64,000 bases of DNA from Trifolium pratense (GCF_020283565.1 NC_060064.1:12978337-13042336), one strand, 5' to 3'. Counted from the stretch's first letter, positions 1 through 12,052 are shown. The notes: generated from the letters alone by a model not told the origin. Numbers and translations: made by a program.

Positions 1-1167
1 GGAGACGGTTGGAAGCCCCTTTGATCCAATGGTAAGTTAATTAACAATTTCAATTTATAGTTAAACTCAGATATATCTGCTTTTCTAGATAGAGAATATC
101 TTATTATCAGTGCAGGTGATAATGATTTATCCAGAATGAAGTTGATAAATTTCTTTTTTTAAGGAAACAGTACACCTTTATAGTTGATATTTACATTGTC
201 TTAGTATAAGTATGTCTCCTTGTTGTACAGCAGCCTGTATAATTTTCAAATTGCAATTTTGCTGATGGAAATTTGTTTTTTGGGAGGATTGTTGATTGTT
301 TACAAATTTATGTCTCTTTACAGTTACACTAGTGTTATCTTTGCCTTCTGCAATATAATTCATGTCATCAGTTGAATTATTTCAATATTGATTTGAGATT
401 TTAAGCATCTTTCCCTTTCTCTGAAAAATCTATTAACTTTGTTTTAATATTTTGGCCCACCTCTTCCTTCGAATACATTTTTGGCGTAATGCTGTCATCT
501 ATGATTTATGCAGGGGCGCAACCGCAAACCAGTTGGCTCGAAATTCAATCTTGCTGAACTTTTTGAAACACTATATCAAGTTTCTTCAGGTTTCCTGAAG
601 ACCTGGATACCCTTTTAACTCTTAGCAACTCTTGATTGTTTCGAGCCAACTTGGTGAGTTTAAGAATGTGTCACAAAGTCAAGAAAAAGTAGGCTTTGTT
701 TTGTAGCAACATGTGTATATGAATACATGTTCTTAGAAAAAGAATTATTCCAGTTGGATGCTTGTAAGATTATTTGACTCAAAACAATTTTGCCTCAACC
801 ACTGCCTCAAATGAAATACGTGCTTGGTCTTTTTTTGTCAACTTTTTTAGAAAGTTTCTTATGATATAGTAGATTGATAATCATGAGCATTTTTTTCTGA
901 TAAGCTATGTTTTCACTTTACTTGTAAAAGCTACATGAAGCAATTATGCGTGAGGATTCTGATGAGTTTGAAGAAGGCATCATACTTCAAGAATTCAGAA
1001 AAGGTTTTAAACTTGGTGACCGCCTCTTACGCCCATCAATGGTGAAGGTATCAGCTGGTCCAGGACCAGCAAAGCCAGAACAAGCATCACAGGAAGAACA
1101 AGTCACAAATGAAATTTCCGAGGACGGTAAAGAGATTGATGGTAGCACAGAAACAGAGTCTGCTTGA
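1..1167 (+). CDS. GrpE nucleotide exchange factor, plastid type (3' end, two exons)
   Basis: Only the last two coding exons are in the window: 1-31 (ending FDPM before a GTAAGT donor) and 931-1167 (acceptor TTGTAAAAG, stop TGA at 1165-1167). The joined frame reads LHEAIMREDSDEFEEG, then a FRKGFKLGDRLLRPSMVKVS stretch, which is the C-terminal beta-domain signature of GrpE. The final SAGPGPAKPEQ followed by a Glu/Thr-rich tail resembles chloroplast CGE-type GrpE rather than the mitochondrial form. GrpE proteins drive ADP release from DnaK-type Hsp70; a stromal location is inferred from the tail type only, because the transit peptide is outside the window. The 899-base intron holds a 13-bp inverted repeat (about 530-542 against 639-651) and nothing else recognised. 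No lesion is seen. Confidence 0.9.
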
Positions 1168-1689
1168 ATGGACAAAACTCTGCCTGGACTCAGTTTTGTA
1201 CAAGTACATCAGTTTAATCTCCAGGAACAAGAAATTTTCCTGCCAAGTTTCCTTCCTTGAGGGAAATTAATATTATGAGATTTTGAATTATTTTTTCAGA
1301 TATTTATGTCCTTACATGGCTTTGGTAGAGATGACTAAATATTCAGAGATACCATATTTCTTGAAGGACCCTGAGTAAGTTGCAATTGATCAAGTGCTTG
1401 GAATCAGGAGTTAGGAGAATCAGTGTGAACTTTTAAATTAAGATTTTATTATACTCATAATTTCTTCATCGTATTGAACATGTATTCTTTGGTTAAGCTA
1501 GAACTAGAAGCAATTCTACGTGTTGTACACCAATGGTTTTTAAGATAATTTCTGAAAGTTTTTCCCCTCTGCAAACCCAATATATAGATAGATAACTCCA
1601 CAGCTTAACATAAACACAGTACAAATAGTACGAATGGACCTAGATTTCGTGCCTTACGGAATAAACACTCAGTTGGTGATTTGAGATAG

Positions 1690-1823
1690 CACTTAATGAT
1701 AGAAATATAGCATTTAATGATACAAAGAATTTAATGTTTAGAAAATTGAATACATCACAAGTTCAATAAATTTTTTCTATATTTATCTCCTTAAAATGTG
1801 CCCTTAAGGGCACAAGTTAACAT
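1690..1823. mobile_element. Degenerate copy of the GTGCCCTTAAGGGCAC-ended MITE
   Basis: The right end carries the self-complementary terminus GTGCCCTTAAGGGCAC followed by AAGTTAACA, and the body shares the 'taatgatacaa.gaatttaatg' wording with better copies at 46590, 47573 and 58693. The left end is too eroded to place. It lies about 0.5 kb downstream of the GrpE stop, beyond what is probably the 3' UTR. Confidence 0.5.
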
Positions 1824-2086
1824 TCTCCTTTTAAATTTAGTTTCTCATAGTAAAACAATCTCGACCATCTATTTAAGATCGGATGGTTCAGATCTTTTGC
1901 AACGTCATGTCCTAAATTAGGAATTCCAATTCATAGTACGAATGGACATTACGAGTATGATGATAAATATATTTTATATGCAATTATAGGAATGAGAATA
2001 AGAGCCACTTGTATTGCATGATGTAATGGTTGCAAGATCTTTGATAAGATGGCATCATATTCTCTTCTTTCTAGATTCTACCGTTA

Positions 2087-2416
2087 GAGCATTCACAATG
2101 AAGATACTCATTTTTTAATACTTAAGTGGACCTCACATGTACATATTACTCATTTATAATTTTTTAATAATAGTACTTAATAAGTACTCAATTCCTCCAA
2201 CCTAATATCTCTTAAAAAATTCTAAATATGCCCTACCAATAATACATCTCACCAATAACTATACATCATTATAAATGAGATTCACGAAAACAAAATATGT
2301 ATTGATACTTATTGTAGAACTAGTACCTATTAGGTACTCAAATGAGTATTGCTCCAATAGTAGTACCTAATAAATACCATGAGTACCTAATAGGCACTAC
2401 ACCATCGGAGATGTTC
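2087..2416. mobile_element. Tourist-like (PIF/Harbinger) MITE, 330 bp
   Basis: The ends are imperfect inverted repeats (GAGCATTCACAATG against GAACATCTCCGATG read inward), with mirrored TACCTATTAGGTACT motifs inside. It is flanked by TTA at 2084-2086 and 2417-2419, the 3-bp duplication typical of PIF/Harbinger elements. Relatives lie at 7919-9696 and 44416-45276. Confidence 0.75.
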
Positions 2417-2897
2417 TTAAGCAAAATAGAAATTTCCAAAATATTATTATATATTCTTCATAAGGTTGAGAGAATTCTCATAATTCTTATAACAATTATC
2501 TTAACTTTTGTCTCTTGATTAACATTTGAACAAATTTTTAAACTTTTATGAAATAGAAATTTTCTGCCTAATTTTTTTATTAACAGGCACTTTTTTGTGT
2601 GTGTGGGTGAGTTCTTAATTTTTTTTTGACACACATAAACTTAATTCATTTGAAAGTTCTCAATATAAGTATAAGAAGAAATTGAACAAAAATCAATTAA
2701 AAAATTGTTTTGTATACTAAAAGGAAATGCAATCAATTGATTGATACTTTAATTGTTCAACTAATTGCCCAATATAGACACACACACAAATAGAAAAGCA
2801 AAAAAACTTTTTTTTTAAAATGGTTTTCCACTACTTAATGGTAGCCAACTGGCCATATGCTTCTGGTCCTGCCAAAGATAGTTGTTAGTATTTGGGG

Positions 2898-3101
2898 ATC
2901 TGGATTTCTTGCAGTTCAATTTGCACGCAGTTTCACGCGGTTTTGGATTTCGATTGTTAGATTAAAATCAAACGGCTCAGATTATATATTAATAAAATCA
3001 GCTGTTTGTAATCTGAACCATTCATTTATGATCGGATGACTGAGATCCGAAATTGCGTGAAACTGCGTGAAATATTTACCGCACCAAATCCTGTTCCAGT
3101 A
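2898..3101. mobile_element. Fold-back MITE
   Basis: About 200 bp with complementary arms: the left arm has CGCAGTTTCACGCGG and the right arm GCGTGAAACTGCGTG, with AATCTGAACC/GGCTCAGATT pairing nearer the centre. Outer borders and target duplication were not resolved. The superfamily is not assigned. Confidence 0.55.
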
Positions 3102-4245
3102 TTTGGTATCCAAAGGATAACTATTAGGTAAGTACATAATTCTATTATGATGAGATCATAAAATAATTTTGTTCCTTTCGAAAAATATACATGTCACATT
3201 CTGTTATAAATTAAAATTGTGGTTTGGAATCTTGTGAAAGGACAAAGGTGGAGAAGGTAAAGTCAATAGCAAAGTAGTGGTGTAGCAGGTTCATTCATGC
3301 ATGTTGAGCCGGTGTATTGTGTGTGTGTCTCAGACAAATGTTATTATAACTTACAAGTTTTTTTTTTTTTTTTTTTGACTAAATAACTTACAAGTTAATA
3401 ATGTACAACTAGCTAGAAAAACAAAAATGTTGCTGTCTTGCCGTTTTGTAGTTTCTTATGGTATCTTGCAAGGTATGGTACGGTGTTAATTAAAAAAAAA
3501 AATCAAGTCAATAAAAGATAAAATATATGAAATGGTTCACAAAATTATTCATCATCGGTCTGAGATTAAAAAAAGAAAAGATAATGTATGAACTGAATTT
3601 ATAAAAAAGTATGAATTGAATTTATAAAGAATGTCACGTTTTATTTTGCAAGTTGATTTTACAACGATGACAATGAAATATAAGTTATATAACTGACATT
3701 TTAAAACTTGATACTCGATTGGGTATTTTTTATATGAGGCAGTTCATCTTTCAAGATTCAGTGAATAATTTAAGTATATTGTCTATAATACATATTTAAT
3801 ACATTATTTATTTAATGATTGTAGAAAGATGAATCATCTTTTATAAAAAAAATCAGAGAGTATAATTATAAGATATTACGCATTCAAGGTCATCCACCGA
3901 TTATTCACGGGTCACCCATCATAAGTTAATCATTCTAGGAGATGAATTCCGTGAATGTGTGTAAAAGCCAAAATGAGAAAAAAAATTAAATTAAAAAAAT
4001 AACAAAATTGAGAAAATTCATTTGTAGTAATTTTTTTTTTTTTTGAAAGGTGCAATTAAATGTTTTATAATCTTCTTGCCATCTTTGCTAGACTAACTCG
4101 GTAATTGCTGCATTTTTTTACTATACCAAAAATACAAATCCTGGTTAGAAAAGATTCCTTCTAAGTGTGCATTAAAATTCGTAAAATAGAAAATCAAACT
4201 ATTTCAACCATTTACATCTCCATAGTAGAAGAAATTGAAATAAAA
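3102..4245. other. AT-rich spacer upstream of the first MATE gene
   Basis: No gene recognised. It contains poly-T/poly-A runs (3359-3376, 4029-4044) and low-complexity AT sequence. The last 75 bases (from about 4170) match the region upstream of the second MATE gene (13665-13698, then 13865 onward), so they mark the left edge of the duplicated block. The promoter must lie here, but I cannot pick a convincing TATA box. Confidence 0.6.
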
Positions 4246-7200
4246 ATGGGAGAAGAGCTAAAGAAGAACCTTTTGCAGCATCAAAACATTTTAGAGGATG
4301 AAGAAGAGCCACTAAACAAAAGGGTATGGAAAGAAAGCAAGAAGATGTGGATAGTAGCAGGTCCTGCCATATTCAATAGGTTTTCAACTTTTGGTATCCA
4401 AGTTGTTGCTCAATCTTTCATTGGTCATATTGGTTCAACTGAATTAGCTGCCTATGCCCTTGTTATGACTGTCCTAGTTAGATTTGCAAATGGAATTCTG
4501 GTATGTCAATTGTTCCATAATATTTTAAATCGCAGTCGCAATTTTGATATTACAAAGAATCATGATCATATATCATTGATGCACCTCAATCATAATTGTC
4601 CAGACATCAAAAACCATGATGTCGCAAACTTGTAGATACAATTATAGTCGAGGACAATTTTTTAAAGTCTTGTTTCAACTAGTAATTGTTGTGTGCACAT
4701 ATAAATCTGCATTGATGTTCGATAAATCTGTATTGAATTTTGGACCATATGATTTTTTATAGTACAATTTAGATACAGTTGACTACATGACGTGTGAAGT
4801 CTCACACACACAATACAAATGCAAAATGTGAAATTTGCTAAATCTTTTTTTTTTTTAAAAAAAAAAAATTGAAAATTGTAGTTGGGCATGGCAAGTGCAT
4901 TGGAAACTCTATGTGGACAAGCGTATGGAGCAAAAAAATATGAAATGATGGGAGTGTATCTTCAAAGATCATGGATAGTTTTATTCATAACCTCAATTTT
5001 TCTTCTTCCAATATACATTTTTACCACCCCAATTTTAGAGGCACTTGGCCAAGATAAAATTATTGCACAAGTTGCAGGAAGCATTTCAATATGGGCAATA
5101 GGTATCATATTTTCTTTTGCAGTCTCATTCACTTGTCAAATGTTCCTACAAGCACAAAGCAAGAACAAGATTATTGCTTACCTTGCAGCTTTTTCAATTT
5201 CAATTCATGTTTTTTTGTCATGGCTTTTAACTGTTAAGTTCAAGTTTGGACTTAATGGTGCAATGACATCAATCCTTTTGGCTTATTGGATACCAAATTT
5301 GGGCCAACTTGTTTTTATCATGACAAAATGTCCTGAGACATGGAAGGGTTTCTCATTTTTGGCTTTTAAGGATCTTTGGCCTGTTATCAAGCTTTCTTTG
5401 TCTTCTGGAGTTATGTTATGGTAAGAGTTTGAGTAACCTTCCTAATCATTTTCTTAGATTATGTATAGTTTGTAATCAATTTTTTTAATCACATTTAGCC
5501 ATAAACCCTGGTTTCTAGTTGGAATTGCGGTCAGTTTGACAGGATCACGATGAGCTACTGTGATGTACGATTTTATAAAAGTTAGAGTGTTAGCTTTTGC
5601 AAAATCACGGTGGCCAACTGTGATTCCAGGAAGGCCACCGTGATATAATAGTTATATTCAATGATGTTCTATATCTATAGTTGTATCCTTAGTTTTATAT
5701 TGTAGGATAAAAGAATGAAAATATTATTTCAAAAATAGAGATATGAGACTAACATGAAGCTATGGTTACTTTTACAGTCTTGAAATATGGTACAACACAG
5801 TTTTGATTCTACTAACAGGGAACATGAAAAATGCTGAGATTGCCATTGATGCTCTCGCCATATGGTACTATATCCCTCACTCTCATTCTTAATTACTTTT
5901 GTTTCAACATTTTTTTTATCAAGTAGCTCGTGGCTAGAAATTCACTTTTACATGCTAGAAATTCATTTTTTAAGGTGAATAAGTGGAAGTACCAGACTTC
6001 AACCCTAGGTCCCTGCATATTATATGCAATGTCCCTACCATTTGAGTTATGCTCACGGGATTCTTTTGCTTCAATATTTAGTATTATGGGATAATGAACT
6101 GTGACTTGATGAAATTATACTTTTTGCAGCCTCAACATCAATGGATGGGAAATGATGATATCTCTTGGTTTCTTTGCTGGAGCTAGGTACTTCATTGACA
6201 TCACAATCTCATTTATCTTCAAAAAACTCATTAGCATTAACTATTTTTTTCTATACACTAAAGTTTATGGAAAAGTTTCTTTTGAATACTATGTTAGGCT
6301 AAATCACATGTCTTTGTTTTCTTTAAATTAAATATTATTGTCCAGTACAACTCAGATGATAAAAGGCTGCAGAGACGGTTGATATGTAGGAAATTGGATT
6401 CACATCCGCAATTTTCCACTTCTCTACATTTAGTGTGTATGAGTCTTGTTGCTAGGCTCCTCGAAACTTTATACAACACCAATTTTCATTTACAAAGCAA
6501 TAGATTGATGAGTATAAATTTCTTCTATTTTTTACAGTGTTAGGGTGTCAAATGAACTTGGAAGAGGGAGTTCAAAGGCAGCAAAATTTTCCATTGTGAT
6601 AACAGTGCTCACATCATTTTCCATTGGATTTGTGCTATTCTTGATCTTTCTATTCCTAAGGGAAAAACTTGCATACATTTTCACCCCAAATCCAGATGTG
6701 GCTAATGCAGTTGGTGATCTATCACCTTTGTTGTCAATCTCCATACTGTTGAATAGTGTCCAACCTGTGCTCTCTGGTAAATCTTTACATCATAATTATT
6801 ATTTGTTATTGTTTATTGATTCAATTTTTTTTATGAAGTCTGAATACTCTAATATTAGGCATGTTAGTTGCATGCTATTGCACCCTTAGTACTTATGCCA
6901 AACATCACAAATGGTATGTTAACCATTAAAAAATCTCACATCGGTTGCGAGATTTCCTAAATATATGTTCATTAGTTAGGGTAATTCCCTTATAAGCTGG
7001 TTTTGTAAGGTATACTCAATTTTAAGATGATATCAAAGCCTCTTCCATGATCCGTTGGGCCGCATGCTATCAGGTTTTTTATCGTGTCATAAACCATTTA
7101 TATATGCGCCCCAAGCCCTATAGTGTTGGGCGCGATTGGATGTGTTAAGAAGTCCCACATAGGTTGCGGGATTGTCTGAATATATGTTTATAAGCTATGA

Positions 7201-7799
7201 CAATCCTTATTTTATAAGCCGATTTTGTAGAATCGAGTTAGACCCAATACTCAATTGTAAGATTAACCATATCTAATTGAATAATTAGCTTACCTGCTAA
7301 TGATGTTTTTGTGAGTAGGAGTTGCTGTTGGAGCTGGTTGGCAGAGCATTGTAGCATATGTAAACATAGGCTCCTATTACCTCATTGGTATTCCTTTTGG
7401 AGTGGTGCTTGGTAATCTTCTCCATTTGCAAGTTAAGGTGAAGACCAAACTATTAATCTTATTCCCAAGATCACATAATTTAAAGACAGATTAATGCATC
7501 TTGATTAGAGAGATATATTGGTGCTAAAATTGTGTCACTTTTGCAGGGAATTTGGATTGGAATGTTGTTTGGAATTTTTGTTCAAACCATAATGCTAATC
7601 ACAATTGCATTTAAAACTGACTGGGACAAGCAGGTAATCAATTTACTATGTAATTTGTGAAATGGTTAATGGTTTATTAGTTGAAGCAACTAAAAGTTAC
7701 ATATGAATTTTACAGGTTGAGATTGCTCGAAATCGTGTTAACAAATGGGCTGTAGTGGAGAATGATGAATCAAACAACACATCAAGGATATCTAGTTAA
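4246..7799 (+). CDS. MATE efflux transporter 1 (DETOXIFICATION/TT12-like), 488 aa
   Basis: Eight exons: 4246-4500, 4882-5420, 5778-5864, 6130-6186, 6538-6776, 7319-7437, 7547-7633 and 7716-7799 (stop TAA 7797-7799). All junctions are GT-AG and the 1467-nt frame is open. Start chosen at the ATG with A at -3 and G at +4, followed by MGEELKKN; an in-frame ATG at 4165 would add an atypical leader. The product is a 12-helix secondary antiporter family member that exports organic compounds across the plasma or vacuolar membrane using a proton gradient. Visible signatures are [11 protein letters not shown] (about residues 92-102), CLEIWYNT in TM7 with Glu267, and [10 protein letters not shown] before TM10-11, where Asn385 sits at the place of the Asp used by DTX14-type MATEs. 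It is 96% identical to the next gene. Intron 3 carries a SINE and intron 5 a TRIM. The substrate cannot be told. Confidence 0.93.
5930..6058 (-). mobile_element. tRNA-derived SINE in intron 3 of MATE 1
   Basis: Read on the minus strand it has an A-box-like TAACTCAAATGGTAGG and a B-box-like GGGTTGAAGTCTGG about 35 bp later, the internal Pol III promoter arrangement of tRNA-derived SINEs. The same insertion occurs in intron 3 of MATE 2, so it predates the duplication. Confidence 0.55.
6917..7270 (+). mobile_element. TRIM retroelement in intron 5 of MATE 1
   Basis: Two related direct repeats of about 110 bp (near 6917-7030 and 7140-7270), each containing a TCCCACATCGGTTGCGG-like start and TATATGTTTATAAGC-like middle, flank a short spacer. 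Just after the first repeat stands TGATATCAAAGCC, a mutated tRNA-iMet primer-binding site (normal TGGTATCAGAGCC). This short LTR-PBS-LTR design without coding capacity fits a terminal-repeat retrotransposon in miniature. The orthologous insertion in MATE 2 keeps the PBS as TGGTATCA. Confidence 0.65.
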
Positions 7800-7918
7800 A
7801 GAATATTAAGATATTTGTTTAGAAGAAAAAATAGAACTCAATAAAAAAAAGTCTAATTATAAGGAGAGAAAATATATCATATTTTTCCTATTAACTACTC
7901 CCTCACCCTAACAAATTA

Positions 7919-9696
7919 GATCATCTCTAACAGTGCGTACTTATTATTTTTTTAAGTACTAGTATCTAATAGGTACTCCCATTGGAACAAAACACAAAGA
8001 GTATCTAATAGGGACTGGTTCTACAATAAAAAGTAGTACCTGCAAAATAGGCGAAATTTGGGTTACCCCTGTAAATTTTTTTTTTTTTGGATTACCCCAT
8101 CGCAATGTGAAGATTCCGTCAATTACTCCTCTCGGTGCCACTTGGATTTGGAATCTTCATCTTTACTGATGTGGCAAACCTAAGTGGCACATGACTGAAC
8201 AAAAGTGATTACATGGCCTTTAATTATTTTTATACTTAAAAAAAAAAACTTTTTTATTTTTTTATCTTCATCGCTACCACCATAACTTTACAATAACATC
8301 ATCAATAAAATCCAGAAAAACAAAATCAACAAGAGCAGCTCATTACCATCAATAAAAGGAAAAGAACAACCGCAACAACTTGAAGGTGATGAATTTACAA
8401 ACAAAATTCTAGCTGGAAAATTGCTGCTGTTGTCGTAGCTCGACGGCGGTGCGCGCGGCGGAGAAAATCGCGATGAAGCCACCAATTGACAGAACCTTGA
8501 ATCTGTTTTCGTGATTGTGATTATCTAGATCTGAAACTTTTCTTGTTATTACTTTTTTTAGATATAAAATTTTAGGAACAAAAAATTAATGAACACATAG
8601 ATGTGGTGATTTTCATATCTGAACCTTTCATTGTTGTTGTGGTTTTCTATATTTGAACTTTTTGAAGAACAAAATGAATGATTCTTTTGGTTGATTACTT
8701 GTTGTGGTTTCACGTTTTTCTTTAATGAGAGAGGCAGAGAGATTGAAGAAGGATTCTATGAGTTTTCCGGCGAACATCTCGCCGGAGAAGATGACCGGAG
8801 ACGGTGGAGGTGGCGGCGGAGAGGCACTATAACTTGTTATTCTCTTCACTAAGGTCACAAAGGTTGTTGTCTCGTGTAAAACGGATATCTCTGTAGAGGA
8901 AGAAAAACATCTTTGAATTGGAAGAAGCTCGCCGGTATCTGGAAATTCACAGTGGCCTTCATGCCAAAGTTTCTAAAATCCATCATTGATTCTACTAATT
9001 TTTCCTTTTAATTTGTTGTTCATTCTAGTGGGCAAAATCCAACCTTTGAAGTTGTTGCGATTGTTCTTTTCCTTTAATTGATGGTAATGAGTTGCTCTTT
9101 TTGATTTTGTTTTTCTGGATTTTATTGATGATATTATTGTAAAGTCATGGTGGTAAGGATGAAGAAAAAAAAAAGAAAAAAGAAATAGAAAAGTTTTTTT
9201 TTTAAGTATAAAAATAATTAAAGGCCACGTAAGCATGTCATGTCATGTAATCACTTTTGTCCAGTCATATGCCACCTAGGTTTGTCACATCAGCAAAAAT
9301 GAAGATTCCAAATCCAAGTGGCACCGAGGGGGGTAATTGACGGAATCTTTACATTGCGAGGGGGTAATCCCAAATTTTTTTTTACAGGTGGTAACACAAA
9401 TTTCGCCTATTTTGCAGGGGTAAAACACCATTTACCCTTTTTTTAAGTACCTAATAGGTACTGGTTCTACGATAAGAAGTGGTACCTATTTTGTTTTTGT
9501 GGGTCCCATTTATAATGATGTATAGTTATTGATTGAATGTGTTATTGGCGGGACCCATTTAAAACTTTTTAAGAGATTCGGGTCGGAGAGATTGAATACT
9601 TATTAGGTACTATTATTAAAAAATTATAAATAAGTGATTTGTACACGTGGTGTCCGATTAAGTACTAAAAAATGAATATCTCAATTGTGGATGCTC
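7919..9696. mobile_element. Tourist-like MITE nested in the Stowaway element
   Basis: Ends GATCATCTCTAACAG and CAATTGTGGATGCTC are flanked by TTA at 7916-7918 and 9697-9699. Inner TACCTAATAGGTACT-type motifs match the elements at 2087 and 44416. It is itself interrupted by a 1.4-kb fold-back element. Confidence 0.7.
8041..9437. mobile_element. Large fold-back element (about 1.4 kb), innermost
   Basis: The arms, each roughly 400 bp, are inverted copies: TGCAAAATAGGCGAAATTTG at 8041 answers AAATTTCGCCTATTTTGCAG at the right, and GATTCCGTCAATTAC pairs with GTAATTGACGGAATC. The centre (about 8440-8960) is more GC-rich, with short minus-strand Pro/Ser-rich frames that I regard as non-coding. Outer borders differ slightly between arms (the right arm extends to ATTTACCC at 9437), so no target duplication was fixed. 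Mutator or hAT origin is possible. Confidence 0.65.
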
Positions 9697-9931
9697 TTAT
9701 ATGAGAAAAAAATTATACCAAATTATAATAAGTCAATTTACATTATCAATGAAACGTTTAATATGCTAGTTTTTCTATTATACCCTTAACCATTTATTAC
9801 TTTCTTCTTTCAATTTTTTCAATTTATTTTGTAAATCAATTCATAATTTCTCTTTTCCATACAACATTAATTATATTTCTTAATATGGGTAAAAGTGTCA
9901 AAGTCACATATAATGTGGTACGGAGGGAGTA

Positions 9932-11412
9932 AACAATAAAAATTTATATTCATTTTTCTTTCGGAAATTTTCTAGTCACACCCCAAAAAAACTTAGCTAC
10001 ACTCAATTTTCATTAAAATTTAATCATACTATCAAAATTGGGCACAAGTTAATATGCATAAGGTCAATCTTATGTATGGTGCATAAGTTAATCACAACCA
10101 TCCGATCATAGACATTTTGATGAAACATGTTATCATCTCAAAATCCCAAACTAAGTAAGTAAGTTTCGAATTAAAAGTCAAACTAAGTAAGTTTCGAATT
10201 GATTCATGTTCCAAATCATGTCCTCAAGCTTTTCCAACAGTTTATTTTGCTTATTTCGCTCAAATAAGTGATTTCAATTTTTTTAGGTTTTAAAGATTGA
10301 ATCGTTTTTTAAAATCTATACCTCCACTGTGAAATCTAAGCATGGATTCATGATCAGCGTTAAATTTCGAGTAAAATGGTATACCCACTCGTAATTTTCA
10401 GTTGAGATTTAGTGTTGTTGTTGTTATGATCATGAAGGTATTTTGAAGCTTTCATGGCTTCCCTTTATGTTCTTCATGAGGAAGAAGAAGGTGGAGGTTG
10501 AAGACGATGACGTGGCGACGCGTCATTGGCTCCCTCCAATTTTAAGTCATGACCGTTAGATTATTATAAAACGATCTAAAGGCTCAGATCTATTTTTGAT
10601 TTGTTAAATCCTAGCCATCGGATGGATCAGAAGGCCGACATCTGAGATCTGTATCACGCGCCATGGACTGGCGCCGCACGGAATCGTTTCTTCCTTTCTA
10701 CTTTTTTTTTTGAAAATGGACTGGGCTTGGGCCTGGACTTCTGTATTTGTTTTCTGCACCCGCCTGACTTACGTTCTGCACCCCCTCTACTTGCATAATT
10801 TTTATGTTTATATTTTTAGCTTAATCAAATAAGTGCTTACTTGAACAAGTGCTTTTATAAGCACTTGAGTCCAGGGAAACATGGCAAGAAGCATCTCTTG
10901 TTTCTGAAATTTAAGGATTCAAAAAATCTATTTTACCTTCATAGTCAATATTAATGAATTAACATATTGAAACCATTTAACAAGACTAATGGTTTCGCGT
11001 GTGGGTCGGTAAACCGGGTCGCGTGACCCGCGAATTGCAGAAATGGGTGAAGGTGGAGATGAACAGTGCGCGTCATCTACGCCCAGTCGCAGCTGAGGCG
11101 CGTGTGGGTCCTATGAAATCCGTTTTTTTAATTTTGTTTTATATAAAAACAATACATAATTTTCTTGAAATTTGGGTATCTCTTTGGGAATTTTTGGACA
11201 CCTGTAACTATTTTTAATTATTTAAATGAGGAAGAAATGTTATTAAAAATATTAATATTTCTTGAAAAATTCGCAGAATTTTATACAAAATTATTTGAAT
11301 ATTTTGAGACCCTTTGAGGCCAGTCACTCTCTCTGGTTGTATGTTTTCCTCAAGAATATAAATTTTCGTTACAACAGTGAAACCATAAGTATGAATTTTC
11401 GTTACAATTATT
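9932..11412. other. Intergenic spacer, no gene recognised
   Basis: AT-rich with two GC-richer islands (10490-10680 and 10995-11105) that give only short frames without family resemblance. From about 10980 onward the words 'aatggtttc' and 'gaaaccatt' begin to appear, foreshadowing the tandem arrays that follow. Confidence 0.5.
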
Positions 11413-11735
11413 CTGGAAACCATTATGCTGGTTAAATGGTTTCAGAGAGTTAAAAAGTGAAACCATTTGTATTATAAAATGGTTTTATGTATTTATTGAA
11501 ATCAATATTATGTTTTTATGGTTTTAAAAATCCTGGAAACCATTATGCTGGTTAAATGGTTTCAGAGAGTTAAAAAGTGAAACTATTTGTATTATAAAAT
11601 GGTTTTATGTGTTTATTGAAATCAATATTGTGTTTTTATGGTTTTAAAAATCCTGGAAACCATTATGCTGGTTAAATTGTTTCATATAGTTATACACTGA
11701 AACCATTTGTATTGTAAAATGGTTTTACACTAAAT
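11413..11735 (+). repeat. 120-bp tandem repeat, about 2.7 copies
   Basis: Units begin with CTGGAAACCATTATGCTGG at 11413, 11533 and 11653, a period of exactly 120 bp. The first two differ at only a few bases; the third decays after about 50 bp. Each unit contains GAAACCATT and AATGGTTTC in opposite senses. Confidence 0.85.
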
Positions 11736-11800
11736 GGTTTAATGATTTTAAATATTGATTATTACTGAAACCATAAGTATGGTTTAATGGTTTAAATATT

Positions 11801-12052
11801 GATTATTACCGAAACCATTAGTCTTGTTAATTGGTTTCAAGATGTTATACACTGAAACCATTTGTCTAGTTAAATGGTTTCATACTGTTATACACTGAAA
11901 CCATTAGTGTTGTTATTTGGTTTCAAGATGTTATACACTGAAACCATTAGTCTAGTTAAATGGTTTCATAGCGTTATACACTGAAATCATTATTTTAGTT
12001 AAATGGTTTCATATGGGCATTAGTGTCAAGATGTTATACACTAAAACCATTG
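11801..12052 (+). repeat. 43-bp hairpin minisatellite
   Basis: The phrase GTTATACACTGAAACCATT recurs at 11844, 11887, 11930 and 11973 (spacing 43 each time), with weaker units on either side. Each unit has GAAACCATT followed 11-13 bases later by its complement AATGGTTTC, so every unit can form a hairpin. It uses the same words as the preceding 120-bp array and probably shares its ancestry. Confidence 0.8.

Larger units (their letters stand above)
7898..9929. mobile_element. Stowaway-type MITE (outermost of three nested elements)
   Basis: Left terminus CTCCCTCACCC and right terminus ACGGAGGGAG are inverted, flanked by TA at 7896-7897 and 9930-9931, as for Tc1/mariner Stowaway MITEs. Its two halves (7898-7918 and 9697-9929) are split by the PIF-type MITE entered next. 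Confidence 0.65.

Noticed and set aside
500..655. Additional GrpE exon after TTTATGCAG
   Set aside because: The flanking exons already join in frame to give the conserved GrpE sequence; the intervening frame has no GrpE similarity.
4165..4245. Upstream in-frame ATG extending MATE 1 by 27 residues
   Set aside because: Not conserved upstream of MATE 2, has no membrane or targeting feature, and the ATG at 4246 has the better context.
8288..8858. Minus-strand Pro/Ser-rich frames inside the fold-back element
   Set aside because: Short, low complexity, no domain, and produced by a mildly GC-rich loop region; possible gene capture could not be supported.
10999..11217. 72-codon frame in a GC-rich island
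   Set aside because: No family resemblance; ends in AT-rich low-complexity sequence.
11801..12052. Regular 43-bp repeats resembling a CRISPR array
   Set aside because: Units are contiguous and degenerate without unique spacers, and the host is a plant.
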